The translations under genes and the position numbers were made by a program. A stretch of 42,894 nucleotides of DNA from Novosphingobium sp. Its GTDB lineage: Bacteria; Pseudomonadota; Alphaproteobacteria; Sphingomonadales; Sphingomonadaceae. The DNA lies in contig JAGREN010000077.1 in the NCBI GenBank assembly GCA_020446505.1, forward strand, positions 1 to 42,894, in the 5' to 3' direction. This document shows, in pieces, positions 6,899-14,190 of this stretch. Position 1 is the first letter of the stretch. Every line of letters begins with the position of its first letter. The notes under the pieces were generated by a model. It worked only from the letters and a program-made list of their open reading frames with translations. It did not search any database and had not been told where the DNA came from.

Positions 6899-7083
6899 GG
6901 CCGTTCTCCAAGCCTGCGTTCATGATCGACCTGAAGGCCCCGCCAGGCTCGATGGTATGCGGCATCCGCGAGGCGGTCTGCTTCTGCCTGCTCCGAGTCT
7001 GTCAGTGGTCGCTCAAGGCGCAAGAGATCCAGCTCATGGGTGCGCTGCAACTGCTGGGCCAGCGGTATGCGAGCGGGCCTCAC
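6895..7083 (-). CDS. Small helical protein, 62 aa, GTG start
   Basis: The GTG at 7083 overlaps the preceding stop (GTGA, 7080-7083), and the TGA overlaps the LexA-like start (6895-6898). The sequence begins VRPARIPLAQQL and is largely one charged helix (DLLRLERPLTDSEQAEADRL). No known family is recognised. The overlap at both ends is the main evidence that it is translated. A longer ATG frame from 7227 would run through the membrane gene upstream and is less likely. Confidence 0.55.
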   Translation of the reverse strand: MRPARIPLAQQLQRTHELDLLRLERPLTDSEQAEADRLADAAYHRAWRGLQVDHERRLGERP

Positions 7084-7241
7084 CACGGGAGACACCCGAG
7101 GATCGAGCACTGGACGATCCCAGCCAGAATCCGATCCAGCATGTACATGCCGAAGGCGAAGGCACATGACCAAGCGGTGATGGACACACCCTCTCTGAAA
7201 CGATCTCGACGGTGGCGCCGTCCGCAACGGTGCCGGGTCAT
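7080..7241 (-). CDS. Small membrane protein, 53 aa
   Basis: The ATG at 7241 overlaps the stop of the zinc-ribbon gene (ATGA), and the TGA overlaps the next GTG start. A basic N-terminus (MTRHRCGRRHRRDRF) precedes a hydrophobic stretch, SITAWSCAFAFGMYMLDRI, that can span a membrane once. It contains three Cys. The function is unknown. The charge distribution predicts the basic end in the cytoplasm. Confidence 0.5.
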   Translation of the reverse strand: MTRHRCGRRHRRDRFREGVSITAWSCAFAFGMYMLDRILAGIVQCSILGCLPW

Positions 7242-7423
7242 GCTGCGCACCGTTCGTCGCAGCGGCTGCCAGTGCCGTCGATCACCCGGTTGATGGTTTC
7301 GACATTCTGGCAGTCCGGGCAAAAGACATGGCCCTGGCAGGTGGACCAACCCACCGGAAAGACCGGCGAGCGATACTCAGCGCCGCAAGCGCTGCATGCG
7401 TAGATCAAAATCTGGCTGTTCAC
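7238..7423 (-). CDS. Zinc-ribbon protein, 61 aa
   Basis: This small protein has two CXXC knuckles, CSACGAEYRSP near residue 10 and CPDCQN near residue 39. Together they form a rubredoxin-like zinc ribbon, followed by a short helical tail. Such proteins often bind nucleic acid or act as protein adaptors. The stop overlaps the next ATG by 4 nt. Confidence 0.65.
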   Translation of the reverse strand: MNSQILIYACSACGAEYRSPVFPVGWSTCQGHVFCPDCQNVETINRVIDGTGSRCDERCAA

Positions 7424-7446
7424 GGTACGGCTCCTTTTTGGGGTGA

Positions 7447-7635
7447 TCAGGGTTGAACGGCGCTGGCGATGCCGGTGAGAATCCAGGCGAAGAGCAGGCC
7501 GATGAGCGCGAGCAGCAGGCGGTCGACGAAGGTCGAGCCGAACTCGCGCCGAGTTGGTCCGGACGGTGAAAGCGGCGGCTCACCGGGGTTCGGGGTGGTT
7601 TCTCGCCACAATTCGGAGGTGCTGGGCTCGCGCAT
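7447..7635 (-). CDS. Small single-span membrane protein, 62 aa
   Basis: A polar, Pro-rich N-terminal half (about 36 residues) is followed by a clear transmembrane helix, VDRLLLALIGLLFAWILTGI, almost at the C-terminus. The topology is that of a tail-anchored protein. It follows the GapR-like gene after two bases. The function is unknown; a membrane role in the early phase is possible. Confidence 0.6.
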   Translation of the reverse strand: MREPSTSELWRETTPNPGEPPLSPSGPTRREFGSTFVDRLLLALIGLLFAWILTGIASAVQP

Positions 7636-7637
7636 GG

Positions 7638-7874
7638 TCAGTCGAGCCCCAGCGCGGACTTGTAGCTGTCGAGGATAGCGGCTTCCTCGCGGCGATCGGC
7701 AGGCAGCATGCGCCGCAACCTGACCACCTGCTTCATGATTTTGGTGTCGTATCCGACGGCCTTGGCTTCGGCGTAGACGTCTCGGATATCGTCAGCGATG
7801 CCCTTCTTTTCCTCTTCGAGGCGCTCTACGCGCTCGATCAGGAGGCGGAGCCGATCTTCGGGTTCGTTGGCCAT
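7638..7874 (-). CDS. GapR-like DUF2312 protein
   Basis: The 78-residue protein matches DUF2312 along its whole length. It has [20 protein letters not shown], then [16 protein letters not shown] and [15 protein letters not shown]. The founding member, GapR of Caulobacter, is a nucleoid protein that clamps overtwisted DNA ahead of replication and transcription. It is expected here as a DNA-binding coiled-coil oligomer. A phage copy may support replication of the phage genome or redirect the host nucleoid. The family assignment is strong; the phage role is inferred. Confidence 0.9.
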   Translation of the reverse strand: MANEPEDRLRLLIERVERLEEEKKGIADDIRDVYAEAKAVGYDTKIMKQVVRLRRMLPADRREEAAILDSYKSALGLD

Positions 7875-7885
7875 GACATTGCCTT

Positions 7886-8380
7886 TCAGGTTGTGACCGC
7901 GCGCTGCGGTCGGATGGTTGAAGCGGGGTGGAACTCATCAGGCCGGGGCTCGAACCTCGGTCGGCCTTCCTGCTCACAGGCTGTGCAGATGCCCGGATCG
8001 ATGGCGGACCAGACGACATCGTCGCCGTATCGGTCGAAGGATTGGGTCAGGGGATCCCACCCGCACGCCATGCAGAGGCGCGGGTGACGACGGGGGTCGC
8101 CGGTGCAAAGCTGGCGGTAGATGTCGATGTCGAGCGGATGCGAACGCGACATGTCGACGACGTAGAAGCCACGCTCCAGCCTGAAGCCAACGCTCTCGAA
8201 CATGCGGAAGTTGCGTTCGACATCGGCCTGATGCTCGGGCCGGTGCCAATAGGGACGCGCGGCCTGCTCGATCGAGCGTCCGGCTGCCTGGCGCCGCATG
8301 CGGACATAGTCCCATGGCAGAACTGCCGGTGCCGACGGTCCCTGGTCGAGCATGGTGAAGAGGGAGGGGGCGCCGGTCAT
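7886..8380 (-). CDS. Hypothetical protein with possible HTH and two CXXC knuckles, 164 aa
   Basis: The ATG at 8380 overlaps the primase stop by 4 nt. The N-terminal region [20 protein letters not shown] looks like the first helices of an XRE-type domain. The C-terminal half has CMACGW and CTACEQEG, a likely zinc pair. Its position directly after the primase-helicase suggests an accessory replication or regulatory role. No family is recognised with confidence. Confidence 0.65.
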   Translation of the reverse strand: MTGAPSLFTMLDQGPSAPAVLPWDYVRMRRQAAGRSIEQAARPYWHRPEHQADVERNFRMFESVGFRLERGFYVVDMSRSHPLDIDIYRQLCTGDPRRHPRLCMACGWDPLTQSFDRYGDDVVWSAIDPGICTACEQEGRPRFEPRPDEFHPASTIRPQRAVTT

Positions 8381-11103
8381 GGCCGGACCTTCGATGCGGC
8401 AGCGCGTGCCTGGTCATGGAAGACCCAGCAGCGCACCGGGGGCACACCATCATTGCGCGAATTGACTGTGGCCTGCTCGATGAAGCGGCGTGCCTTTGAT
8501 GTCTTGAGTGCCCGGATCAGTTCGGGATGGGTCGGCAGGCTGAGCCGGCGCTCTGCGCAGCGAGCCTCCATCTCGTTGAGGCGAACGGCGATGAGGCCCT
8601 CATCGGCGCGTCGGTGATGATTGATCCTGCCCGTAAGTGCCGCCGGATCCTCATTCTCTTCGAGATAGTCGAACCGCTCCCAGAACAGGTTGACGTTCGG
8701 GTCTTCGCTGTTGACGGCGACCTGTCGCTCACTGGCCATCTGGACAATGAAGCGCGCCGCAGCGGCCTGCTGTTCGTCGGACAGCGGAACCAGCGTGCGC
8801 ATGGCGTCAAGGAAGGCGAGCAGCTGACCGTGGGTCTTTGCGAGGCGATTGGTGCGGATGGTGTCGATCGCGAGCAGCTCGCCCTCGTACTGGGCGAACG
8901 CCTGTCGAAATCGCGCCATGATTTCGGCCTCGCGGCGCGCGGCGTGGACGATGAAGCCGGAAATCTGTTCGATCGGCCATTGCTCAAGGCGCTCGGCCGA
9001 GGCCTTGGTGCCCGCGGACCAGCCCGACATGTCGAAGCCCAGCGACATGATACGCTCAAGGATGGCGCGGCTCGCGTTGACCGGCTCATTCTGTTCGATG
9101 ACGATCGCACCGCGAAACGGCGGCTCGAAGGTCTCCATGCCGCCGTTCTTGACCCCGCGGGACCGGACGGTGCGCCCGTTGTAGGCAGTCTTGAGTTCCT
9201 CCCATTCAAACTTCTTCGAATGGCTGGCCTCCTCGCGCCGGTCGCCCTCGATCAGGACCACGGGCAGGTTGCCGACCTTGCCAAGGTTGCGCGCCATCGC
9301 CGCCGGTGTTGCCTTGGCCGGATCGAAGCCTTCGTAGTTCTCGCGGCCGAGCAGCTTCCACAGGAACTCGACCAGCGTGGTTTTTCCCGTGCCGGGCAGG
9401 CCGTGCATTTCGAGGAAAGGAAAGCTCTTCATCTCGGCGCGCACCTGCTCGGCGAACAGGGCGGAAAACCAGAAGGTCAGACAGACGATGCCTTTGGCGC
9501 CATAGGCATCCCAGAGATCGGCCAGCCAGCTGGTATCGAGGCGCTCGGCGTCGTAATTTATGTCCAGCAGCCGTTCGGCGGTGCCGAGTTTCAGGGCCTG
9601 CTTGCCGATCTGGAAGAATTCGTTGTCGTTCGGCTTGTAGACGCGACCGCCGGCAACGGCGAGGTCGCCGAGGATGTAGGCCTTGGCATCGCGGCAATAG
9701 CCGGTGAAACCCAGCGGCCGGACGTCGGGCAAGTCGGGCGTCTGATGCTGCAGGATGCGGGTAAGCTGGTGGCCCGATCCGGTCCACACGCCGCCGAAGG
9801 CGAACAGCCGGTCTTCGAAATTCGCGGCCTTGCGCAGCTGGGCTGCGGTGAAATCGCCCTTGACCGCAGCGCGCTTTCCGCTGGGATAGGAGATGTTCAC
9901 GAAGAACCTGGTCTCGTCGGTTGCCTCGTCGCGCTGGCGATAGAGAACGCGGAACGCGCAGTTTGCGATTTCCTCAACGGTCAGGGCCTCTCGGCTCGCA
10001 TCCATGCGGATTTCAGCCTCGGCTTCGGCGTCGATTTCCTCCAGCTTGCGGGTGCGCTCGCGCCGGTATTCGTCAATCTTCTCCTGGACGGTCGCAACGT
10101 CGATCGCGCACCAATAGGTCCGGGAACCGAAGCTGAAGTGGAAGCTGTTCCAGCGGTGCTTTTCCCAGATCAGGAAGGCCTTTTCCTGCGCTGTCCTGGC
10201 CAGAAGCACTTTGCCATTCCACAGGTATTCGGCGCGGTGGGTCTCGGTCAGCCGGTCGAAGCCGAGCAGATCGTTCCAGTCGAGTTCCTTGCCGTTCTCG
10301 TCTTCTTCCTGCGGCTGCGCGGCGGTGGCGTTCCATCCTTCTTCGCGAGCCCTCCGCACGAAGTCGCGCGAAGCCTTGGTGCCGGCGGGGCCGACGTCGA
10401 AGGCGAAGACGATCACGGGTTTGCGGAAAGGTCGGTCGGAGCCGGCGATGTGGGTGCGCAGCGCCTTGAGGAACTCGGAAGGGTAATTGTTGCTCGACAT
10501 GGTCGATGCGGCGCGCTGCCCTGCATCTTCGAGTGCCCAGGCGTTGAAGATGCCTTCGGCCAACCAGATCGATGAGGCGTTGGCCATGTCCTCGATCGTG
10601 ACATCGGGCCGCTGCCATGCCTGGCCCTTGTAGGATTTGCCGGGCGCGAAATGGGCCTTGCGATCGAAGCGTCCGGGCTGGTCGATAAGCCGTTCCCACC
10701 AGCTGCCGCCGGGCAGCGGAAAGCGGACAGTGGCCGATCCGATCTTGCGCGCGTCGTCGTGGAAATATTCCTGCGTGTAGGCTTCGCGCATGCCCATCAG
10801 GTTCAGCCGGCGGGCGTCAGCGAGATAGGCATCGGCAGCGGCTGTGGGGTTCTCCGGAGTCTTCTTGTAGCGGTTGGACCAGGTGTCGAAGATCTCGGGA
10901 TAGAGGTCGCGGACGGACCCTTCCCAACCGCACTTGTTGGCCCTGCCGCATTTCAGCACCCAGGGGCTCTCGGCACGGGCAAAGACCTCGCGCCCGTCGC
11001 AATCCGGGCATTTGCCACCTTGCAGCCATTCGCCCGAATCCTTCTTCCACCGGAAGTCGGCCTTCAGCAGGGGTAACAGGGATTTGCGGATGTCGTCGCG
11101 CAT
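8377..11103 (-). CDS. Replicative primase-helicase (zinc finger, Toprim-like, P-loop ATPase), 908 aa
   Basis: This is the probable replication protein of the phage. Residues 32-58 carry Cys32, Cys35, Cys52 and Cys58 (CPDC ... CGRANKCGW), a DnaG-like zinc finger. A Toprim-like region about 175-260 includes SIWLAEGIFNAWALED and VIVFAFDVGPAG. A Walker A motif, HGLPGTGKTTLVEF, lies near residue 565, followed by VVLIEGD as a candidate Walker B. It initiates primer synthesis and unwinds DNA at the phage origin. There is no P2-type gpA nickase in the window, so theta replication is likelier than rolling circle from a nick. Confidence 0.88.
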   Translation of the reverse strand: MRDDIRKSLLPLLKADFRWKKDSGEWLQGGKCPDCDGREVFARAESPWVLKCGRANKCGWEGSVRDLYPEIFDTWSNRYKKTPENPTAAADAYLADARRLNLMGMREAYTQEYFHDDARKIGSATVRFPLPGGSWWERLIDQPGRFDRKAHFAPGKSYKGQAWQRPDVTIEDMANASSIWLAEGIFNAWALEDAGQRAASTMSSNNYPSEFLKALRTHIAGSDRPFRKPVIVFAFDVGPAGTKASRDFVRRAREEGWNATAAQPQEEDENGKELDWNDLLGFDRLTETHRAEYLWNGKVLLARTAQEKAFLIWEKHRWNSFHFSFGSRTYWCAIDVATVQEKIDEYRRERTRKLEEIDAEAEAEIRMDASREALTVEEIANCAFRVLYRQRDEATDETRFFVNISYPSGKRAAVKGDFTAAQLRKAANFEDRLFAFGGVWTGSGHQLTRILQHQTPDLPDVRPLGFTGYCRDAKAYILGDLAVAGGRVYKPNDNEFFQIGKQALKLGTAERLLDINYDAERLDTSWLADLWDAYGAKGIVCLTFWFSALFAEQVRAEMKSFPFLEMHGLPGTGKTTLVEFLWKLLGRENYEGFDPAKATPAAMARNLGKVGNLPVVLIEGDRREEASHSKKFEWEELKTAYNGRTVRSRGVKNGGMETFEPPFRGAIVIEQNEPVNASRAILERIMSLGFDMSGWSAGTKASAERLEQWPIEQISGFIVHAARREAEIMARFRQAFAQYEGELLAIDTIRTNRLAKTHGQLLAFLDAMRTLVPLSDEQQAAAARFIVQMASERQVAVNSEDPNVNLFWERFDYLEENEDPAALTGRINHHRRADEGLIAVRLNEMEARCAERRLSLPTHPELIRALKTSKARRFIEQATVNSRNDGVPPVRCWVFHDQARAAASKVRP

Positions 11104-11204
11104 GAAGGGCGTGGGCTTTCAGTCCTGATGGCGGGCAAAGGGGGAGCGCCGCCGGAATCGCGTCCGGCAGAGCAGCGGGAATGGGTGGGAAGGCGGGTTG
11201 GGCC

Positions 11205-11546
11205 TCAGCCGGCCTGGCCGGCGGCGGGCGGCACCTCCGGGCCGCATGGCTGGTCATTGGCAGAGGCCGCGTGTTTTCGCGGCGGGGCCACCCGAAGCTG
11301 CACGTCCGGGTTGGGACGTGCGCTGGGTGAGATCGTGTGGGTAACGGTCAGTTCCGCGCCGAAGGTATGGCCGCAAGCGGCGTCAAGGCACTGGAAGCTG
11401 ATCTGGCGATAGGTTCGTGTGAGGGACCGCGATGTGCGGATGCGAGCCGGCCCACCGCAATGCGGGCAGGCCATGCCAAGGCGCGCCTGGTGCGGTATCT
11501 CCGCTTGCGTGCCGGGCAGCTGCATGTCCCCCTCCCTTTGGGTCAT
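11205..11546 (-). CDS. ogr: Ogr/Delta-type zinc-finger late transcription activator
   Basis: The protein matches Ogr/Delta activators of P2-like phages and P4. Cys27, Cys30, Cys53 and Cys58 form CX2C-X22-CX4C, the exact Ogr spacing, in ACPHCGGPARIRTSR followed by FQCLDAACGHTF. Ogr proteins bind a TGT-N12-ACA dyad about 55 bp upstream of late promoters and contact the RNA polymerase alpha subunit. Four closely similar dyads occur in this prophage. The C-terminal 45 residues are low-complexity. The start at 11546 overlaps the gene upstream by 4 nt; Met8 is an alternative. Unlike in P2, the gene lies in the early operon. Confidence 0.88.
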   Translation of the reverse strand: MTQREGDMQLPGTQAEIPHQARLGMACPHCGGPARIRTSRSLTRTYRQISFQCLDAACGHTFGAELTVTHTISPSARPNPDVQLRVAPPRKHAASANDQPCGPEVPPAAGQAG

Positions 11547-12019
11547 CAGCCGTTCCCCGAGCGTCGTTTGCGCACGATGGCGAGCAGCTGTGTCGATGCC
11601 TCGATATCCTCTTCCAGCTCGCGCTCGGTGACGAGGAGGTCAGCATGGGTGGCGCCGGGTTGCGCGGCGATAAAGGCTGCTGCCAGCGCCTCGCCCGATT
11701 CCTTGGCCGCCTTCGCGGCTGCGCTTGCCACTTCGCGCGCGCCGGTGGAGACCTGCAAGGCTTCCACTTCAAGCAGGATCGCCTGGCACTGCAGTAGCGG
11801 CGCGCCTTCGCCGCCTAGCGCGGCATATTCGGTATCGAGAGCGCGCATCTGGTCGAAGGTGATGCGTTCGCCCGCCGATGGGCTGGTGTCCGGGTTGGTC
11901 CACTTGCGCACGGCGCTTTCGCCCTGTCCGCAAATTTCAGCGACGCGATCCCAACCGATCACGCCTGCGATCCGGGTCACGGCCTGTTCGGCCGAGAAGG
12001 GCGGGCGAAGCTTCGTCAT
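11546..12019 (-). CDS. Helix-turn-helix protein, possibly CII-like regulator, 157 aa
   Basis: Residues 12-45 contain a helix-turn-helix-like segment (WDRVAEICGQGESAVRKWTN). Long helices rich in Ala, Glu and Lys follow (AREVASAAAKAAKESGEALA) and suggest coiled-coil oligomerisation. ITFDQMRALDTEYAALGG resembles the middle of phage CII-type regulatory proteins. It is the second gene of the early operon and overlaps both neighbours by 4 nt. A role in the lysis-lysogeny decision fits the place but is not proven. Confidence 0.65.
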   Translation of the reverse strand: MTKLRPPFSAEQAVTRIAGVIGWDRVAEICGQGESAVRKWTNPDTSPSAGERITFDQMRALDTEYAALGGEGAPLLQCQAILLEVEALQVSTGAREVASAAAKAAKESGEALAAAFIAAQPGATHADLLVTERELEEDIEASTQLLAIVRKRRSGNG

Positions 12020-12381
12020 CGCCCGGCAGCCCCATAGAACCGCTCGCCGCCGCCGTTGGCGTGGCGGTCGCGCCCGTCGAAAGTGCCGTTCCGATTGGAC
12101 GGGACATTCGGGAGGATCACGTCAAGAAGGGGTTCGGAAGCGTCGTATGGCACGCCATCGACAAGGCCCCGAGGATAGATATCGGGCCGCAGCTCATGGC
12201 GGGAAATGCCGGTCGCGGCTTCTACCGCGAGTACGTGCTCGGCCGGGAGGCGTTTCGATGATTGGAACCACTTCCACACCGATGGTTGAGTGATACCGCA
12301 TATGCGGGCGAGACTGGCTTGTCCGCCCGCGACATCGCGTGCGAGTTCGAGTGCTTCGAAGGGGCTTGGTGTGCAATCCAT
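12016..12381 (-). CDS. YdaS/Cro-like repressor, first gene of the early operon
   Basis: The N-terminus FEALELARDVAGGQASLAR followed by ICGITQPSVWKWF is the YdaS-type Cro fold. RLPAEHVLAVEAATGI completes the DNA-binding domain by about residue 65. The C-terminal 55 residues are low-complexity. The start at 12381 is the only Met that keeps the domain intact. No Shine-Dalgarno precedes it, and the predicted -10 box ends 7 nt upstream, so the mRNA may be leaderless. It probably competes with the divergent S24 repressor at the operators between them. Confidence 0.82.
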   Translation of the reverse strand: MDCTPSPFEALELARDVAGGQASLARICGITQPSVWKWFQSSKRLPAEHVLAVEAATGISRHELRPDIYPRGLVDGVPYDASEPLLDVILPNVPSNRNGTFDGRDRHANGGGERFYGAAGR

Positions 12382-12386
12382 GGGGG

Positions 12387-12456
12387 TATCTATAGATATG
12401 TCTATTAGACGGTCAATAGATATTTCGAACTTTAATCCTATAGACGAAGCTATAGG
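12387..12456. promoter_or_regulatory. Operator region: three inverted repeats between divergent regulators
   Basis: Three AT-rich dyads share CTAT/ATAG half-sites. They are the 12-bp palindrome TATCTATAGATA (12387-12398), TCTATT-N8-AATAGA (12401-12420) and CCTATAG-N6-CTATAGG (12437-12456, perfect 7-bp arms). They fill the gap between the YdaS-like gene (start 12381, leftward) and the S24 repressor (start 12467, rightward). The layout is that of a lambdoid switch with three operators. Confidence 0.75.
12389..12416 (-). promoter_or_regulatory. Predicted early promoter (sigma-70 type)
   Basis: On the minus strand, -35 TTGACC (12416-12411) and -10 TATAGA (12394-12389) are separated by 16 bp. The start of transcription would fall at about 12381-12383, at the ATG of the YdaS-like gene. 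The promoter lies within two operator-like inverted repeats, so repressor binding should block it. It would drive the whole leftward operon down to the recombinase. Confidence 0.65.
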
Positions 12457-12466
12457 GTTGGCGGCC

Positions 12467-13147
12467 ATGGGCTTGGGTGATCGAATTCGTAAGCGTCTAG
12501 AAGAGCTAGACATGTCCCAGGCGGAACTGGCTCGTCGCGTCGGAATAACGCAGCCGAGCATCAATCACCTGGTTAAGCGCGGTGCGGCAGGCTCCGCGCA
12601 TCTGCATAAAATTGCTCGCGTACTTGTGACGACGCCCGAGTATCTGTCCGGCGAAACCGATGATGATTCGCCGGGAGCGGGCGTGCCCGACCGCAGCTCC
12701 AAGCCTCGGGATGATGAACCAAAGGCCGCCGATAGCGACGCCATCGCCTGGATAAAGCAGGCCGATCTGACGTTGGGCATGGGCGGCAGCTATCTCGAAG
12801 GCCCGGTGGAAGAGAAGCTCATTCCGTTTCCGGCCGATTGGTTGAGCAATTATTCGCCGGCCGCCCAGCGCTTCCTTGTCTTCGTTCGGGGGAAGGGCAC
12901 CTCAATGGAGCCGACGATCTTCGACGGCAATCTCTGCCTGCTCGATCTCAGCCGCACTGTCGTCGATGAGCAGGACGAACTCTGGGCCTGTGCCTACGGT
13001 AACATCGGCATGATCAAGCGTTTGCGGGCGATGCCGGACGGATCGATAAAGATCATGTCGGACGCCGATGGCGTGCGCGACGAAACTGCCGGCGATGGCG
13101 AGCTGCACATCATTGCCCGGTGTGTCGGCGTGTTTCGGCGGACATGA
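12467..13147 (+). CDS. Phage repressor, XRE helix-turn-helix plus S24 peptidase-like domain
   Basis: This is the probable lysogeny repressor. Residues 1-60 are an XRE DNA-binding domain (IRKRLEELDMSQAELARRVG, then ITQPSINHLVKRG). Residues 110-226 are an S24/LexA-like domain with Ser146 in GTSMEPT and Lys184 in MIKRL, the Ser-Lys dyad with normal spacing. No Ala-Gly cleavage site is seen at the usual distance before Ser146; the segment there reads LGMGGSYLEG. I chose ATG 12467 because the helix-turn-helix begins at once. The earlier start at 12290 would run through the operators and overlap the divergent gene. The stop overlaps the HIRAN gene start by 4 nt. Confidence 0.88.
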   Translation: MGLGDRIRKRLEELDMSQAELARRVGITQPSINHLVKRGAAGSAHLHKIARVLVTTPEYLSGETDDDSPGAGVPDRSSKPRDDEPKAADSDAIAWIKQADLTLGMGGSYLEGPVEEKLIPFPADWLSNYSPAAQRFLVFVRGKGTSMEPTIFDGNLCLLDLSRTVVDEQDELWACAYGNIGMIKRLRAMPDGSIKIMSDADGVRDETAGDGELHIIARCVGVFRRT

Positions 13148-13560
13148 CCGGCAGCCGCCTGGCTCAAATGTCGCTGGCCGTTGTCGGCAGCCGCTACCCC
13201 AACGCGGACGGTTCCGATCGGCTCGAAGAGATTGCGCGATGTGCCGCCGGCGAGCCGGTGGAGCTGCGGCCAGAGCCGACCAACCGGCACGATCCGCGCG
13301 CCGTAGCGGTTTTCTCCATCCGCGGCGTGCAGATCGGTTATCTCACAGCGGAACGCTGCGGCCGCATTGGTGCGCTGATCGGCGAAGGGCGTGAGCTTCG
13401 TGCTGTCGTCCAGGGCAGTACCGAATTCGGAACATGGCTGCGAATCGCGTTCGATGGCGAGGAGCCGGTTCTGCCGTTGCAGCGGGCAACCCCCGCACGA
13501 GGGCTAGACTCTTATACGGATAAGGAGGTGCCGGGCTTGGAATCACAAGGTGTAGATTGA
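13144..13560 (+). CDS. HIRAN-domain protein coupled to the repressor
   Basis: The 138-residue protein consists almost only of a HIRAN domain. LAVVGSRYPN is the first strand, PTNRHDPRAVAVFS the conserved Asn-x-x-Asp motif region, and VQIGYLTAERCGRIGAL the closing segment. HIRAN domains bind DNA 3' ends or stalled-fork structures in Rad5/HLTF proteins. The ATG overlaps the repressor stop (13144-13147), so it is expressed with the repressor in the lysogen. A role in sensing DNA damage for prophage control is a reasonable inference. Confidence 0.82.
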   Translation: MTGSRLAQMSLAVVGSRYPNADGSDRLEEIARCAAGEPVELRPEPTNRHDPRAVAVFSIRGVQIGYLTAERCGRIGALIGEGRELRAVVQGSTEFGTWLRIAFDGEEPVLPLQRATPARGLDSYTDKEVPGLESQGVD

Positions 13561-13581
13561 AAGCTTGGGCTGTTGTGTAGT

Positions 13582-13932
13582 TCAGAAGCCTTCTGTTGCT
13601 GCCGTAGCCGCACATAGCTTGCTGATGTCCGCATCTGAAATATCAACCGGCAAGGGGGCTTCACCACTCCTGAAGGCAGACGCGCATTGCTCAATGTAAA
13701 TGGAATGCGCTGCATCGTCTGTTCGATGGGTACCGGAAGAGGATGGATCATCCAAAGTCGCTCCTGCTTTCTCGGAGGGTGCATCTTGATAATTGGAAAA
13801 CTCGATTCGGACAGGTTCTGAGTCCAAATTCGCTGCATCATCGCGCCCTGAAAGCGAACAATTTTTTATGGCAACAACCAACACAAGGCCCAATCCCAGA
13901 ATGGCGGCTTGAGACTTTGTTGCCCTGATCAT
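13582..13932 (-). CDS. Small membrane-anchored protein, 116 aa
   Basis: The start at 13932 has GGAGAAG upstream. An N-terminal hydrophobic helix, QAAILGLGLVLVVAI, follows MIRATKS and anchors the protein. The acidic, Ser-rich remainder would face the periplasm. Two Cys (in IEQCASAF and SKLCAAT) could form a disulfide. It is convergent with the repressor operon, and its base composition is lower in GC than the phage core. This is typical of a lysogenic-conversion gene; superinfection exclusion is possible but unproven. Confidence 0.6.
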   Translation of the reverse strand: MIRATKSQAAILGLGLVLVVAIKNCSLSGRDDAANLDSEPVRIEFSNYQDAPSEKAGATLDDPSSSGTHRTDDAAHSIYIEQCASAFRSGEAPLPVDISDADISKLCAATAATEGF

Positions 13933-13998
13933 TACAGCTTCTCCAACTGCTTCCTTGTATCGGGCATAACTAGCCGTCAATCCGGGAGTGTGTCAGCC

Positions 13999-14190
13999 TT
14001 AATGTTGATCTGCGATCAGCGCGGATTTCTCGACTTCGAAACAGCGAAACCGTAGGTCCGACCGAAAGCGGTTGGCAAGCATTGTGTCGCCTAGGCGCTT
14101 GCATTCGGCTTCTGACGAAATGTTGTCGATGACACTGATATTGGTGCCTTCCATTCCAGCGACAAAGAGCAACAGAACCCAGACATTCAT
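13999..14190 (-). CDS. Small exported protein, 63 aa
   Basis: MNVWVLLLFVAGMEG is a short signal-peptide-like start. The mature part, NISVIDNISSEAECKRLGDT, with a second Cys in FRCFEVEK resembles small two-Cys secreted proteins often found in alphaproteobacteria. It lies in the lower-GC island on the same strand as the membrane-anchored protein downstream. The function is unknown. Confidence 0.55.
   Translation of the reverse strand: MNVWVLLLFVAGMEGTNISVIDNISSEAECKRLGDTMLANRFRSDLRFRCFEVEKSALIADQH

Noticed and set aside
8527-10575. Long rightward open frame of 682 codons opposite the primase-helicase
   Set aside because: It is the antisense of a gene with clear zinc, Toprim and P-loop motifs. 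Its translation has no recognisable motif and the open frame follows from high GC at third positions.
12290-12466. Longer start for the S24 repressor at 12290
   Set aside because: The extra 59 residues are translated operators and the antisense of the YdaS-like gene. The helix-turn-helix domain begins at 12467.
13120-13143. Earlier start of the HIRAN gene at 13120
   Set aside because: The ATG at 13144 forms the operon-typical 4-nt overlap with the repressor stop. The eight extra residues are only out-of-frame repressor sequence.
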